Shown piece after piece: positions 24,171 through 34,600 of a DNA stretch of 64,000 nucleotides; within the stretch, counting starts at the first letter, position 1; each line of letters opens with the position of its first letter. The DNA comes from Chondrilla cf. caribensis (Eukaryota > Porifera > Demospongiae > Chondrillida > Chondrillidae), in NCBI GenBank assembly GCA_964020155.1, contig OZ026566.1, positions 2,213,289 to 2,277,288 of the forward strand, in the 5' to 3' direction. The notes under the pieces are model-generated. The model was not told the origin of the DNA. It saw only the letters and a list, made by a program, of their open reading frames with translations, and did not search any database. Both the position numbers and the translations under genes were made by a program.

Positions 24171-26704
24171 CGCGTGAATTCATATTCATGAGGATTTTTA
24201 TTGCCTCCTTAGTATGAGCAAAAGTAGTATGTAGTTAATAATGCTTATAATATCTTTAACATTTAGGAAATTTTAGAAACATTGAACATGCCAATATGTG
24301 AGATAATGTGGTGAAGTCATTTTATGCTGTTAGGGCATTAATTTAGTTACCATTATTAAATTGAGATCAGTGTCAGTAGATCATTGATGATATACAGGAG
24401 GCTTAAAAATGTTAACAAGTCCCTTGCACATGACAACCACTGGGCTACACCCTTCATTGCATGGGATATGTATAATATTCAATATGACATCTTCGTGATC
24501 GTATGAAATTCAAAGAATACTGTTGAAATATTATAATTATATTATTCCGAATTATAATATTATCAGAAATGGCAGTCAAGCAATGTCCCTGTCCATCATC
24601 ACCCACCAATGGCTCCACAAACTGTGAAGAATCTCATCTTGCTGATGCTGGTAGAAATGTGACATACTCCTGTAACAGTGGTTACATTCTGTCAGGAAAT
24701 AGTTACAGGACATGTCAAGCAAGTGGTAATTGGACAGGAACAGCTCCAATATGTGTGAAAGGTGACAGAATGAAATTTGAAGAGTTGATGTATTAGTATC
24801 ATCATCATCATGAATTCCCTTTAAAATATCCTTTCAAGGTTGCATTTGCCCATCTGCACCTGTTAATGGCTACATCGATGACTGTTCAGGGACAAAGCCA
24901 GTTGATTCCATCTTATCCTATCACTGTAACACTGGGTATTCAATTTTTAGCACCAACACATCTAGGATTTGTCAGAGTGATGGAGAATGGTCAGAAACTT
25001 CCCCCAAGTGTGAAAAAGGTATGCGCATGTATGCCAGTGCTTGGGTATGCACAAAAGTGGTATGTACTTTTGCATAATACTTATATTATCCTAATAATAT
25101 TATGAGCATTCAGCACACTAATGTGTGAGATAATGTGGTGAAATCATTGCGTACGCATTAATCAAGTTACCATTTGCATTAAATTGCGATCGGTATCAGT
25201 AGATCATTGATGATATACAGAAGGCTTAAAAATGTTAACAAGTCCCTTGCACATGACAACCACTGTGCTACACCCTTCATTGCATGGGATATGTATAATA
25301 TTCAATATGACATCTTCATGGTCATATGAGATTGAAAAGAATACTGTTGAAATATGATTATAAACATATTATTCCGAATTATAATATTATCAGAAATTGC
25401 AGTCAATCAATGTCCCTGTCCATCATCACCCACCAATGGCTCCACAAACTGTGAAGAATCTCATCTTGCTGATGCTGGTAGAAATGTGACATACTCCTGT
25501 AACAGTGGTTACATCCTGTCAGGAAATAGTTACAGGACATGTCAAGCAAGTGGTAATTGGACAGGAACAGCTCCAATATGTGTGAAAGGTGACTGAAATA
25601 ATTTAAAAGGTTGCTGTATTATTATTATCATCATCACCATCATCATCATGAATTCCCTTTAAATTTCCTTTTAAGGTTGCATTTGCCCATCTGCACCAGT
25701 TAATGGCTACATCAATGACTGTTCAGGAACAAAGCCTGTTGATTCCATCTTATCCTATCATTGTAACACTGGGTATTCAATTTTTAGCAACAATACGTCT
25801 AGGATATGTCAGAGTGATGGAGAATGGTCAGAAACTTCCCCCAAGTGTGAGAAAGGTATGCATGTATGCAATACATTAGATGTACCTATACGATAATCTA
25901 AATGTCGTGTTTGTTTTCTGTACCCGTACTTTTCCAACCAGACAACTGTCCATGCCCCTCCTCTCCTGTGAACGGCAACATAACCTCTTGTGTGGGATCA
26001 ACCTTGGTTGGGAGCTACATCTACTACTACTGTGATAGAGGGTATGAACTTGTTGGAGACTTTAGTAGAATGTGTCAGATTGGAGCTACCTGGACAGGAA
26101 GTGCCCCTACATGTGAAAAGAGTGAGTACGAGTAGATGAGATATCTAAATTCACTATCATCCCCTCTTGTATGATATTTCAGTGTGGGTTACTATCTGTT
26201 AATCCTGTGATTGGATTTTATAATAATCTAAACATTATATACAGGTTAAATTTATGAAAAGTAAGCAGGTTGGAGTTATTTATCCAATTAATATCTTTAT
26301 TATATCTGTAATTGTTTTTTGTGTATATAGAATGTCATGTAATACTGATCAGATGTATTACATTTGACTTTGTAGAATCAAATTCCTACCAAGTGCACAA
26401 CAGCAATCAGAATACAGTTCTTGATATAATCTTTGGTGTATCCATTTTCATCACTCTCCTCATTATACTCATTGTGATATTGGCTGTGATTGGATGGCTC
26501 ATGAGGAGGAAAAATCGTAAGGTTTCCAGGTCAGAGCCCATCACCCTTTCATCACTTCAAGGAGCTCAGCCTGATGAAAATGTCTATGAAAAAGTCCATG
26601 GCTTCAACACAAGCTCCACAAATGTATCACTTTCTAAGAAAGAGACATATGGAAATGTTACTGAAATCAGTGATGAGCCAGAATGTGCAGAAAATGATGA
26701 GTAA
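5629..26704 (+). CDS. Sushi receptor A: signal peptide, 29 CCP modules, TM, tyrosine tail
   Basis: Exon 1 (5629-5692) encodes a signal peptide. Module exons, all phase 1-1: 5785-5967, 9424-9609, 9685-9864, 9939-10124, 10952-11128, 11488-11664, 12818-12997, 14114-14302, 14884-15069, 15678-15860, 15947-16141, 17054-17233, 17687-17872, 18222-18398, 18471-18647, 18723-18899, 19167-19340, 20561-20749, 20995-21180, 21921-22103, 22210-22386, 22814-22993, 23516-23701, 23868-24050, 24567-24761, 24839-25018, 25394-25588, 25676-25855, 25942-26121. The last exon ends at 26704. The exons sum to 1899 residues (1914 with the 26331 acceptor) with no frame break. Modules follow CxCPxxPxNGYTxxC..YYCNSGY..C..GxWxGxxPxC, the sushi/complement-control fold with two extra cysteines. 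A type I surface receptor is inferred. The family holds complement regulators and adhesion proteins; the ligand is unknown. Confidence 0.88.
5968..9423 (+). other. Long first module intron of sushi gene A
   Basis: About 3.46 kb with no sushi exon in any frame. It is colinear with the 3.23-kb intron of copy B (29016-32247), apart from the GC-rich insertion at about 6950-7290 in this copy. No other gene is supported; the short open frames are not conserved between the copies. Confidence 0.6.
6950..7290. mobile_element. Short insertion with G-runs and imperfect terminal inverted repeats
   Basis: This GC-rich block is absent from the matching place in unit 2 (about 30025-30055). It opens with GCAGTGGCAGTGGAACAG and closes with CTGTTCTGCTGCCTATG, which are imperfect inverted repeats, and holds G-runs at about 6980 and 7205. 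It looks like a small non-autonomous DNA transposon. A clean target-site duplication was not found. Confidence 0.55.
10952..11664 (+). repeat. Tandemly duplicated sushi exons (modules 5 and 6 of A)
   Basis: Exons 10952-11128 and 11488-11664, with their downstream introns (GAGTGCACACCTGTTGTCAT after both), are near copies. Copy B keeps one member (33830-34006), so this is either a duplication private to A or a loss in B. Confidence 0.85.
11790..12032. mobile_element. Unit-1-specific GC-rich insertion in an intron
   Basis: About 240 bp, including CCGCCCTACGGGTGTATTCG, interrupts sequence that is continuous in unit 2 (AGTATTAGAAATAATGCTGA near 34115). Its composition is unlike the AT-rich intron around it. 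There is no coding potential; the transposon class is unknown. Confidence 0.5.
13311..13612. mobile_element. SINE-like insertion in a unit 1 intron
   Basis: A 300-bp block is missing from the matching unit 2 sequence (about 36800-36810). It begins with four GGTATT repeats. Near its other end it has TGGCAGGGGGG at about 13505, resembling a pol III A box, and GGATTCGATCCTGGG at about 13540, resembling a B box. This suggests a tRNA-derived SINE. However, the simple repeat lies on the 5' side, so orientation and class are uncertain. Confidence 0.4.
16284..16505. mobile_element. Double-hairpin fold-back element, copy 1
   Basis: A perfect 16-bp stem (16284-16299 with 16372-16387, core GCATCCGTT) is followed by a longer stem (about 16388-16428 with 16463-16504, core CATTATGACATATAAAATAC). 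Its loop carries CGCCCTCGGGTGCTTCGCAC. A related copy lies at 21534-21730. It has no coding capacity, so it is a MITE-type element inside an intron of gene A. Confidence 0.75.
18222..18899 (+). repeat. Triplet of near-identical sushi exons (modules 14-16 of A)
   Basis: Three 177-bp exons (18222-18398, 18471-18647, 18723-18899) are separated by introns of only 72-75 bp and share NYYCNSGYT and the GYTRYC motif. They are the tightest exon cluster in the gene and a clear local amplification. All three are missing from copy B. Confidence 0.9.
19944..19994. repeat. AT dinucleotide microsatellite
   Basis: A pure (AT)n run lies in the 1.2-kb intron between modules 17 (ending 19340) and 18 (starting 20561) of gene A. 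Nothing else was recognised in that intron. Confidence 0.9.
21534..21730. mobile_element. Double-hairpin fold-back element, copy 2
   Basis: It shares GCAACGGATGCTATAATGG and the TTAAGACATGGACACTC arm with the element at 16284-16505. Both counterparts of this intron in gene B (near 40600 and 45640) lack it and run from AGATTTAAT(A) almost directly to the ATGGGAAATCTT sequence. Those are empty sites, so it inserted after the units diverged or was lost in B. Confidence 0.8.
24083..24170. repeat. GT microsatellite just after module 24 of gene A
   Basis: (GT)n begins about 35 bp after the donor at 24051. It sits at the same place after the matching exons of gene B (42967-42999 and 48224-48316), with different lengths. 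Confidence 0.95.
24240..25855 (+). repeat. Tandem duplication of a two-exon block (modules 25-26 and 27-28)
   Basis: Exon pair 24567-24761 / 24839-25018 and its flanking introns reappear about 830 bp later as 25394-25588 / 25676-25855. Upstream landmarks such as GTGAGATAATGTGGTGAA (24300 and 25126) repeat too. Gene B has one pair in each of its blocks, so this duplication is private to A or collapsed in B. Confidence 0.9.
26331..26704 (+). other. Transmembrane and cytoplasmic exon of sushi receptor A
   Basis: The exon encodes a short stalk, a hydrophobic helix ([20 protein letters not shown]) followed by RRKNRK as stop-transfer, and a tail of about 65 residues. The tail holds NVYEKV and, 20 residues on, ETYGNV. 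Both are plausible SH2 or phosphotyrosine-binding sites; YGNV fits the Grb2-type YxN pattern. Two acceptors stay in frame: 26330, with the better pyrimidine tract, and 26375. They differ by 15 residues containing two cysteines. Both choices remain open in gene B. Confidence 0.8.
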
Positions 26705-26985
26705 TTTAGTTTAACTGTTTAAGATATAGGCCAGGTGAAGTATTATAGATCTGGTTGATAAAGTGCTAGACAAACCGTGTAGTACATTCAAAGCAATCTG
26801 CAAAATTATTTTAGGCATATACATGTAATGTAGTCATAGACTGTATTGATTTCGTAAGGTACTACTGAATCATAGAAGTCCTTCCATTATTAGTGAGTGT
26901 GGTAGAAATAATAATTACTATTATAGAAATACCTGTAACGATCATAATACAATGATAAAACAAATGCAACTATCAAATGTAAATT

Positions 26986-26988
<3 letters not shown>

Positions 26989-27029
<41 letters not shown>
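26989..27029. repeat. TA dinucleotide microsatellite in the 3' flank of gene A
   Basis: A (TA)n run within the 3'UTR/intergenic stretch 26705-27241, which otherwise shows only a possible AATAAA at 27062. The matching 3' flank of gene B lacks the run. Confidence 0.9.
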
Positions 27030-27032
<3 letters not shown>

Positions 27033-27241
27033 ATGATTATATTGGGAAAAATGTTGATAACAATAAAATAGTGCATTCACAATCACTCTACGTATTTTTC
27101 CTCGGATTGATCTGAGACATGTATATATTAATATATCCTGGACCCATAGCAAGTCTATTTTGAAATAGAATTTTTTATTGGTTGCCAAGTCTAATTGTGA
27201 AAATACTTATGTACATTGTAGCTATTTAGCTATCTTCAACA

Positions 27242-27291
27242 GGGTGGACTGGGAGTCACTGCTATCGAGAGAATTTATCGACCAATAAAGT
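27242..27291 (+). pseudogene. Duplicated fragment of the kinase last exon
   Basis: The sequence matches 3856-3902 and the 3'UTR after it, including both AATAAA signals, but lacks the upstream part of the exon and the acceptor. It is the left edge of unit 2 and marks the duplication breakpoint. It cannot be part of a working kinase transcript. Confidence 0.9.
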
Positions 27292-27895
27292 TTGTAATAT
27301 CGCCACATCAAAGGACAGTGTCATGGCATGCTATTTTCGATTTGCAGTTGCTGTTGCTGAATAAAATAAATGTGCTCCATGCTGTCTTGTATCATGACAA
27401 TACTTTTGCAATTCAACCACATTGTATGTACATTATATTATATGTAATTATATTTGGACTATGATAATTTATGCACAATATATTATATGATTTTTTATTT
27501 ATTTTTAGAAAATATACAGTAATTGATTTGGCACAAAATATATACAGTATCTATAATATAATGCATTGTAATAATTATGCATACAAGGATCCAGATAGAC
27601 TAATCATATAACATAGACGTCAAGGACTAATTACAAGTTATGCTTGGTAGGATTGATCACGTGCTGCAGATTATTATTAATGTAAAACAATCTATTCTAT
27701 CACATGCACTAATAATGATGATATAACAAATCCATAGCGTTAGAGGATGCAGGGAACCTTTCTCCGGCAGACACTAGTCCAAAATCACTAACATTTTGGC
27801 TTTTTTGATATAATATTCGATACATTGATAAATTTTTCACTTGTAATGCACAGTCCAGATATAATACTGTAGGCCCTACTGTATTCATATTTTGT

Positions 27896-27975
27896 TAAAT
27901 ATCATTGTACATTTTTACATTGCTGTCCAGTGTTACACATAGCCTTCAATAAGATACGTCAACAAAATTACTTAT
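27896..27975 (-). other. Small local inversion relative to unit 1
   Basis: This AT-rich stretch of about 80 bp reads as the reverse complement of unit 1 4735-4820 (shared core GTCCAGTGTTACACATAGCC), while the flanks on both sides are in the same orientation in the two units. It adjoins the site where unit 1 carries the large inverted repeat. No gene is recognised from 27292 to 28600. Confidence 0.75.
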
Positions 27976-28601
27976 ATTCCTGCATGCTACTTGGATTCAT
28001 GATGGCAGAATGGCCTAAGATATAATTGATTTGTTTGCTTTGATGGTGTCTGAGGGTCGCAAATTAGTTGACTCTATCAGGGTGAGGTCAATTGATTTGT
28101 TACCACTAACTACATTAGCTATATATAGAGCTTGTTTACTGTTAATTCAGGAGGCAACAGATAGAAATGCATAACAAAACACAGAATCCCAGTTTTGTTA
28201 AAACATAATAAAATGTATGTATGTAGTTATATCAAATTATGCTCTTTGTAGTAATAATAGTGGGATTCATGTTGACAGGAGGAATCAACATGTGGTCTAT
28301 CAACAGATTGTGTGTACCAAGAAGAAGTGACTGACATCAATGTTATAGTAGTTTCAGGTGGTATAGTCGTGGTCCATTCATACAATGGCAAAATGATTTT
28401 GAGTGGGCTGTTTTGATCAACAAACAAATTGACAGGAAATAATGTAACGGTATCAGCAATCGTCCCCTGTGCAAAAGAGTGCTGAAAAAACATTACTTAG
28501 ACCACTGCCCACTGGAAGCCATAGTATATACAAATCAATTGACCTAACACTAGGTAATTTATGTTGTGGTGCACAAATGTGGTTTTGTGCACATTCAACT
28601 A

Positions 28602-28609
28602 TATATAAA
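28602..28609 (+). promoter_or_regulatory. TATA box of sushi gene B
   Basis: TATATAAA lies 68 bp before the ATG at 28677, the same spacing as in gene A. The whole 5' region is conserved between the genes, so both copies keep a promoter. Confidence 0.6.
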
Positions 28610-28676
28610 CAGGAGCTACAAGGATGATAGTTCATAATAAGAACAACACTGTAAGATTCCAGCAGTCCTGACCAAT

Positions 28677-31600
28677 ATGAAACAAAGCTTACTTCTGCTG
28701 TCAATATTTGCTCTGGTGTCTTTGGTAATCCCAAGTGAAGGTATGTAGGGGGGAATATTATACAATAACTATAAATTCAGCATGTAGTCAAAACTGAATT
28801 ATATCATATTTTGCTCGTAATTTTCATCATAGGTGCCAACTGTTCATGTCCACTCCTTCCATCCTATGGATACACCACTAGTTGTTCAGGACCAGTGTCT
28901 CCGGGAAATATGATTACCTATTACTGTAGCCGTGGGTATACTCTGGTTGGAAACGAAACTAGAACTTGTGAAGAAAGCGGTACTTGGACTGGAAACGATC
29001 CCTATTGTGTTCAAGGTATATAATATGTTGATAATTGTGTGTGTAGTTGTGCCTTTCTGATGAGACTTACAATTGGCCAGGGAATTAACACACAAAAGCT
29101 CTATTATTCTAGGGATGTGCATAATATTAATATAGATAGGGTAGTCGTAATTATCACATTAATTTGGATTTGCCATGAACAGAAGAGAAAGAGACATCCA
29201 TAAAGTGACTGGAACTGGAAAGAAGGGCTTCCTATATTATAGATATTTCTGAAGCTCTGCATCCACAAATATTCTATATTGTGTTTTGAATTAGTTTTTG
29301 CATTGCAATATATTTGATATAAAATCACAACACAATCTCATAAGAGATGGACACCTATGTATATACATGTATAATTTTAATTGTACATGTATATGCATTG
29401 GACTGCAATTTATGTTGTGTTGTGTGACGTAATTAGGTGCTGTTAGAGTAGAATTATGCGAATATCATTGTGCAACCACATTTGCGTGGGAGTGGTTCTG
29501 GCTTCATTGACAAGTAAATTTAAACATAGTGCGAAAACCTTAGTTGTATCATAATGCGCCACTTATCATCTGCAGGCAATACATCTGATATAGTACATAC
29601 AAGACCTTCCAGTGTGTAGTGCCCCAGTGGTGAGAATAATATTAGATGCATATCCTCATAGATGGATGATAACTACCATATACAGTAGCGGGAAATATTT
29701 GTGAGGCATATATTATTATATTGGTTCATTGGTAAGTTTAACAGCTAAACACCCATGTATTTTATGCCAAACTGGTACATAATAGCATGAATGATCCTTT
29801 CAGATATTAGGTGACCAATTTCTTCATTAAATGTGATATCTTCATTCTGACTCATCGTTTGTGTCCACATTAATTTGTGTGAAGGATTGATGTTGATATT
29901 GATGTGTAATCGACCATAAATTGACCATATCAACAGTATAACCTTCTAATTGCGGAAATGTAATCTGCCAATGTCCTTTCTAACAAGTTCTCCACAATGT
30001 TGTATTACTCACATGAGTACATAGTCATTATATTATTATTATAAATTTGTAGTCAAATCAGGGTATGATAATGAAATTTAACAGGTGTAGCATTTCAATT
30101 ATCATGCTAACATGAGATTGAATGTAGTACTTTGTTATGTATGATTGAGGGAAGGATCACAAACAAACTGATACAATATTGAGTCCAATAGGAACTTTGT
30201 GTCAACAACGAAGAACCCATTTAAATCAAGCTTACTCTCCCACACATACACTTGTATGGTTTCTAATTTAATATTTGAAATACAAACACCATGTTTTAGG
30301 AGAAAAACAATAACATATGATAGGATAGTTTGCACACAGCATGGGTCAACTCTTGAAACATGGAATCATATGTATTTATTGTCAATGAAATACCACAATA
30401 CTGTTACATATGTAAGCTAATGCATGTTATGCTGTGCCTGGGATTATGTACATTTGATATCTATAGCTAGGTGTAACGAATACAGCAAAGAATGGTATTA
30501 ATTTAGTTACACCTGGAATAGAATCAAATGTACACTCATTTGGTATAAATTATAGATCTTATAGGAAATAAACATATGTTTATCAATTACTTTCCTTTCC
30601 TGTGTCATCCATAGTATGACTTCAACAAGTAATTTTATAAACCTTTCGTGTATTGTTCAACAGTACATGATTTGTGTGTTTTATTATGATGTACTAAATC
30701 ATACGTTAACAGTGAACAAGCTCAATTGTGGATAGAGGTGACAAACTAGTTAAGCTTACCCTGGTAGAGTCTACTAATTAGTCACCCTGAATCACTCAAG
30801 AAAATAAAACAATTGACACAAATATGTAGATAAGAGGCCGAGTTGACTGTAGACTGGTCATTTGTTGATGTTCCCATGTAAAATTCAGCAGGAATTAATG
30901 TCAATTCATTGGTCAATATGTTGTTGGCTTAGGGCGAGTTAGAGGTCAAACGTGCATGAGGAATTTATTAAACAAAACAATCATTAGGGTAGCCATGCTA
31001 GTGGTTGATCTAGCTACTAGCCCCTACTTTTACCCTTCGCATGCAGAGGGTAAAGGTAGAGGATAGCAGCTGGCTAGATGGTGGTATACATAAACTCAAA
31101 GGCATGTTGAATGCAGAGATGGACTAGTAGACATTGTCAATCAGATTACCCAGACTATCTGCAGGTGTGGTATTCAGTACTGAGGTTACCAAAAACGGAC
31201 TCCAAAAATGTGAGCCCAACTGACCAGATTTATTACTTTTTACTTCAGATTAAACAAAACATAATGAGCGCAATAGTAAAAATACTAAATTTAAGAATAT
31301 TATGCTTCCATTCCTTCTGTATTTTACGTAGTTAGAGAATATTTCACAAGCTTTTACTTGAATATATGGAGTATATTTTAAAGTTGCAAAGGAGATATGT
31401 AGAAACTGGTTGGCTTTGAACAACTTCCAACATCAATATCCAAATTTTCATTGTGTAAAACTTGCCTCTGTTCCTGAGAAGAACAATATTTTAAGTTTTG
31501 TTGTGTTATCAATAAGTACAGTCATGAACTGTTACAGTAGTACATGTCAGCAATGAAAAAGTGTGGAAATTTAGTCTCACCATTTTTTTTTCATAGCTAT

Positions 31601-34600
31601 GTACAGAGGTTTGGAGCTGTGCATTAACATCTGCAAATATTCTTGTTGTGAACAATCTTGACTGAGCAATAGTTGCCTGTGTAAGCCTCGATCTATTGTG
31701 ATGCCTAGACTTAATTGCATTAGACCTACAAATTAGAATTTGGGTAATTTGCACCTAGTGCACAATTCACTAGCCTGTTAAATGAAATGTGTCCAATTTC
31801 AATTTGTCCATGCAACCGGAAGGAGACACAAAGGTGCTACTAGGTGATGTGGGTGATCATGTGTGGTCAACTGTGGTTTACATGAAATGGACTAACAGGA
31901 CACTTATACATATACATTTCCTATTCTCACTGTCCATTACTGTGACAACACTTGAAACAATGAAGACTGAATATTTGACATCATTCCATTTCTTATTCTT
32001 GATTAGATTAACTATTCCAATTAGTTTTACTCTATATATGTACCTAATGAGTATTCTAGTAGCCTGGTAGCCAATTCAGAAGGTCCAGCCAATAATAATA
32101 TGACACACGTTAGTTGGATCAATTGGCCACCACAGAAATCCCATTATTACACCAGGTAGTGATAAATTTTGCAAAGGTCCTACAGTTTGAGAAATAGTAG
32201 TAGTATGTAGTGATGATTCATTAACTTCCAATTGTTATAATATGTAGGTTGTGAATGTCCCACTGTGCACAATGAATATTACAGTAGGAGTAAGTGCATT
32301 TTACACCAGAAAAAATACATTGCTGCACTTCATTGGTGGATCGGCTACATTTGCAATAGTGGATATTATCGTTTGGGCAGTAGCAGCGGATACTGTCAGT
32401 CTGATGGCTCCTGGTCAACAAGTCCTCCAACTTGTGTGCGAAGTTAGCTCATTTAACCATGACTTGATTTTCAAAATGATATACTGTTTACCAATATTGT
32501 GTCTGTATATTTTGTAGTTGTTCCATGTCAGTGTCCAACTGCCCCAGCTAATGGTACAACATCCTCATGCTCTGGAACAGTACGACCTGGTACAAAGCTC
32601 TATTACACCTGTGATAGTGGTTATTATCGAGAAGGAACTAGTTATGGGACATGTTTACCTTATGGTAATTGGACTGAACCCCCAACCTGTAAAACAAGTA
32701 TGTTGCTGCAATAACTATTATGATAATTGCAAAAAAATGTTTCTCATACAAACTCTTGCAAATGTATGCAGCTAAACCCTGTATCTGCCCATCATCACCG
32801 ACCAATGGTTTTACAAGCTGTAATGGATCTCATCTTGCTGGTGCTGGCAGCAGAGTGGCTTACTCCTGTAAACATGGCTACGTCCTATCAGGAAGTAGAT
32901 ATTTGACTTGTCAACCAAATGGCACTTGGAATGGAACAGTCCCAACTTGTGTACAAGGTGAAATATTTATACTTAGCATGCAATTGCAATAGTATTATTG
33001 TGTCAATACAATGTTTCCCAGATAATCACTGCTACCTACTGAACTGCAAAATACACTGAATACTTCTGAGACAAATTCATGTGTAGTATAGCCATCTACA
33101 AATTCATCCACCTGCCTTTCAGACAAAAGTAGTACTTCACAATACTGACACTAGAATAGTATGATATACTGTATAGGCTACAAAAGATGACACCGCGCTC
33201 ATCTTACAGTATTCAAAATGCAATTAGTGTTCAAATGTACAAAACACACCAGAATTTTAGTATCTAACAATAATGATAGGACATGTTTACCTTATGGTAA
33301 TTGGACTGAGCCCCCAACCTGTAAAAGAACATAGTACCAAGTTGCACAGCAATGCCTTAACATTCATATGCCATTTTTACATTGAACTTTCAAAACTTAA
33401 CAATTGCGATAATAAATCATGTAAAGCTAAATTCATGGGTACCTACCAATGAGTTTAACTATACATGATCTGATTTGTACAGGAGCTAACATAAATAAGG
33501 GGAGCTAACATAAATAAGGAATGACTGTCTTTTTGCAGAGACAAGTGTGTATGCTAACAAAAATACCACACTCTTCTTCATGTGACAATGATAAAAAGGA
33601 GAATTGAACGTTGTTCTAAGTAACATAAACGTTAATGGGATGATAAACTGGGATCAACTTTGCTCGGCGTTTCATGTAATAGTATTTTCAAGTGACAGAT
33701 ATCTACACAGACATAGACATTACTACTATAATGGTTCTAAACACTTTCTATATTTAAGTTGCCTTTTTCTGCATAAAAATGATACATAAGCTAAGCTGTT
33801 GTATTAGAATTACAACTATATTATTGTAGGTTGCATATGCCCAACTGCTCCAATGAATGGATACACAAGATCTTGTAGTGGTACTGATCCTGTTGGATCA
33901 ACAGTACAATACCGCTGTCTCAGTGGATATGATCTAGTAGGTGATGCTGATAGTATATGTCTGAGCAATGGCAATTGGAGTGGAATCAAACCTACTTGTC
34001 AAAGGGGTGAGTGCACACCTGTTGTCATTTGCTAACTTCATAATAGTACATATATTGAATTTGTATCGATTGTCAATTGTGTGAAATTTGAATGGGTCGC
34101 AGTATTAACCATAGTATTAGAAATAATGCTGATGCACCTAATAGTATTACATGTACAATTTAGGAATTGAAACCAGATTAATGCATTTGGTGTATGCTAC
34201 ATGACAACACCTATATCAGGTGTGTAAGTGAAGTGAACACATGTATAAGCAATGCTGTGTTGGATTACTCATTGACAAGTTAAAAGATCAAATATAACCT
34301 TGTGTTAATGCAAAGCGTTTCATCTGTCATCTGAAGATGTGCAATATTCTAGAAGTAAAAAATAGCCTTGTATAAACCTATTAGTCATGTTTTTGGATTG
34401 AAAACCTGGAACCATTTGAAAACTGTTTCTGTACAGGAATTCTCCTTCTAAAGTACAGTGATCGATTCATTTATATGAATCATATTATTATAAATACAGG
34501 TTCGTGCAGAATAAGATTTACTGTGCAGCACATAAGCCTAAATGTACCTATGTCTACTTGGTTCAAACTATAGACACGTAACTATTAAGTTTCTTTACAT

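Larger units (their letters stand above)
3856..27241. repeat. Segmental duplication, unit 1 (sushi gene A)
   Basis: The sequence from 3856 (GGGTGGACTGGGAGTCACTG, in the last kinase exon) reappears at 27242. From there the two units stay colinear: 3'UTR, intergenic DNA, TATA box, signal-peptide exon and sushi exons, to the end of the gene. Unit 1 keeps the intact kinase 3' end and the longer sushi gene. Unit-1-only insertions lie at about 6950-7290, 11790-12032, 13311-13612 and 21534-21730. Confidence 0.9.
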
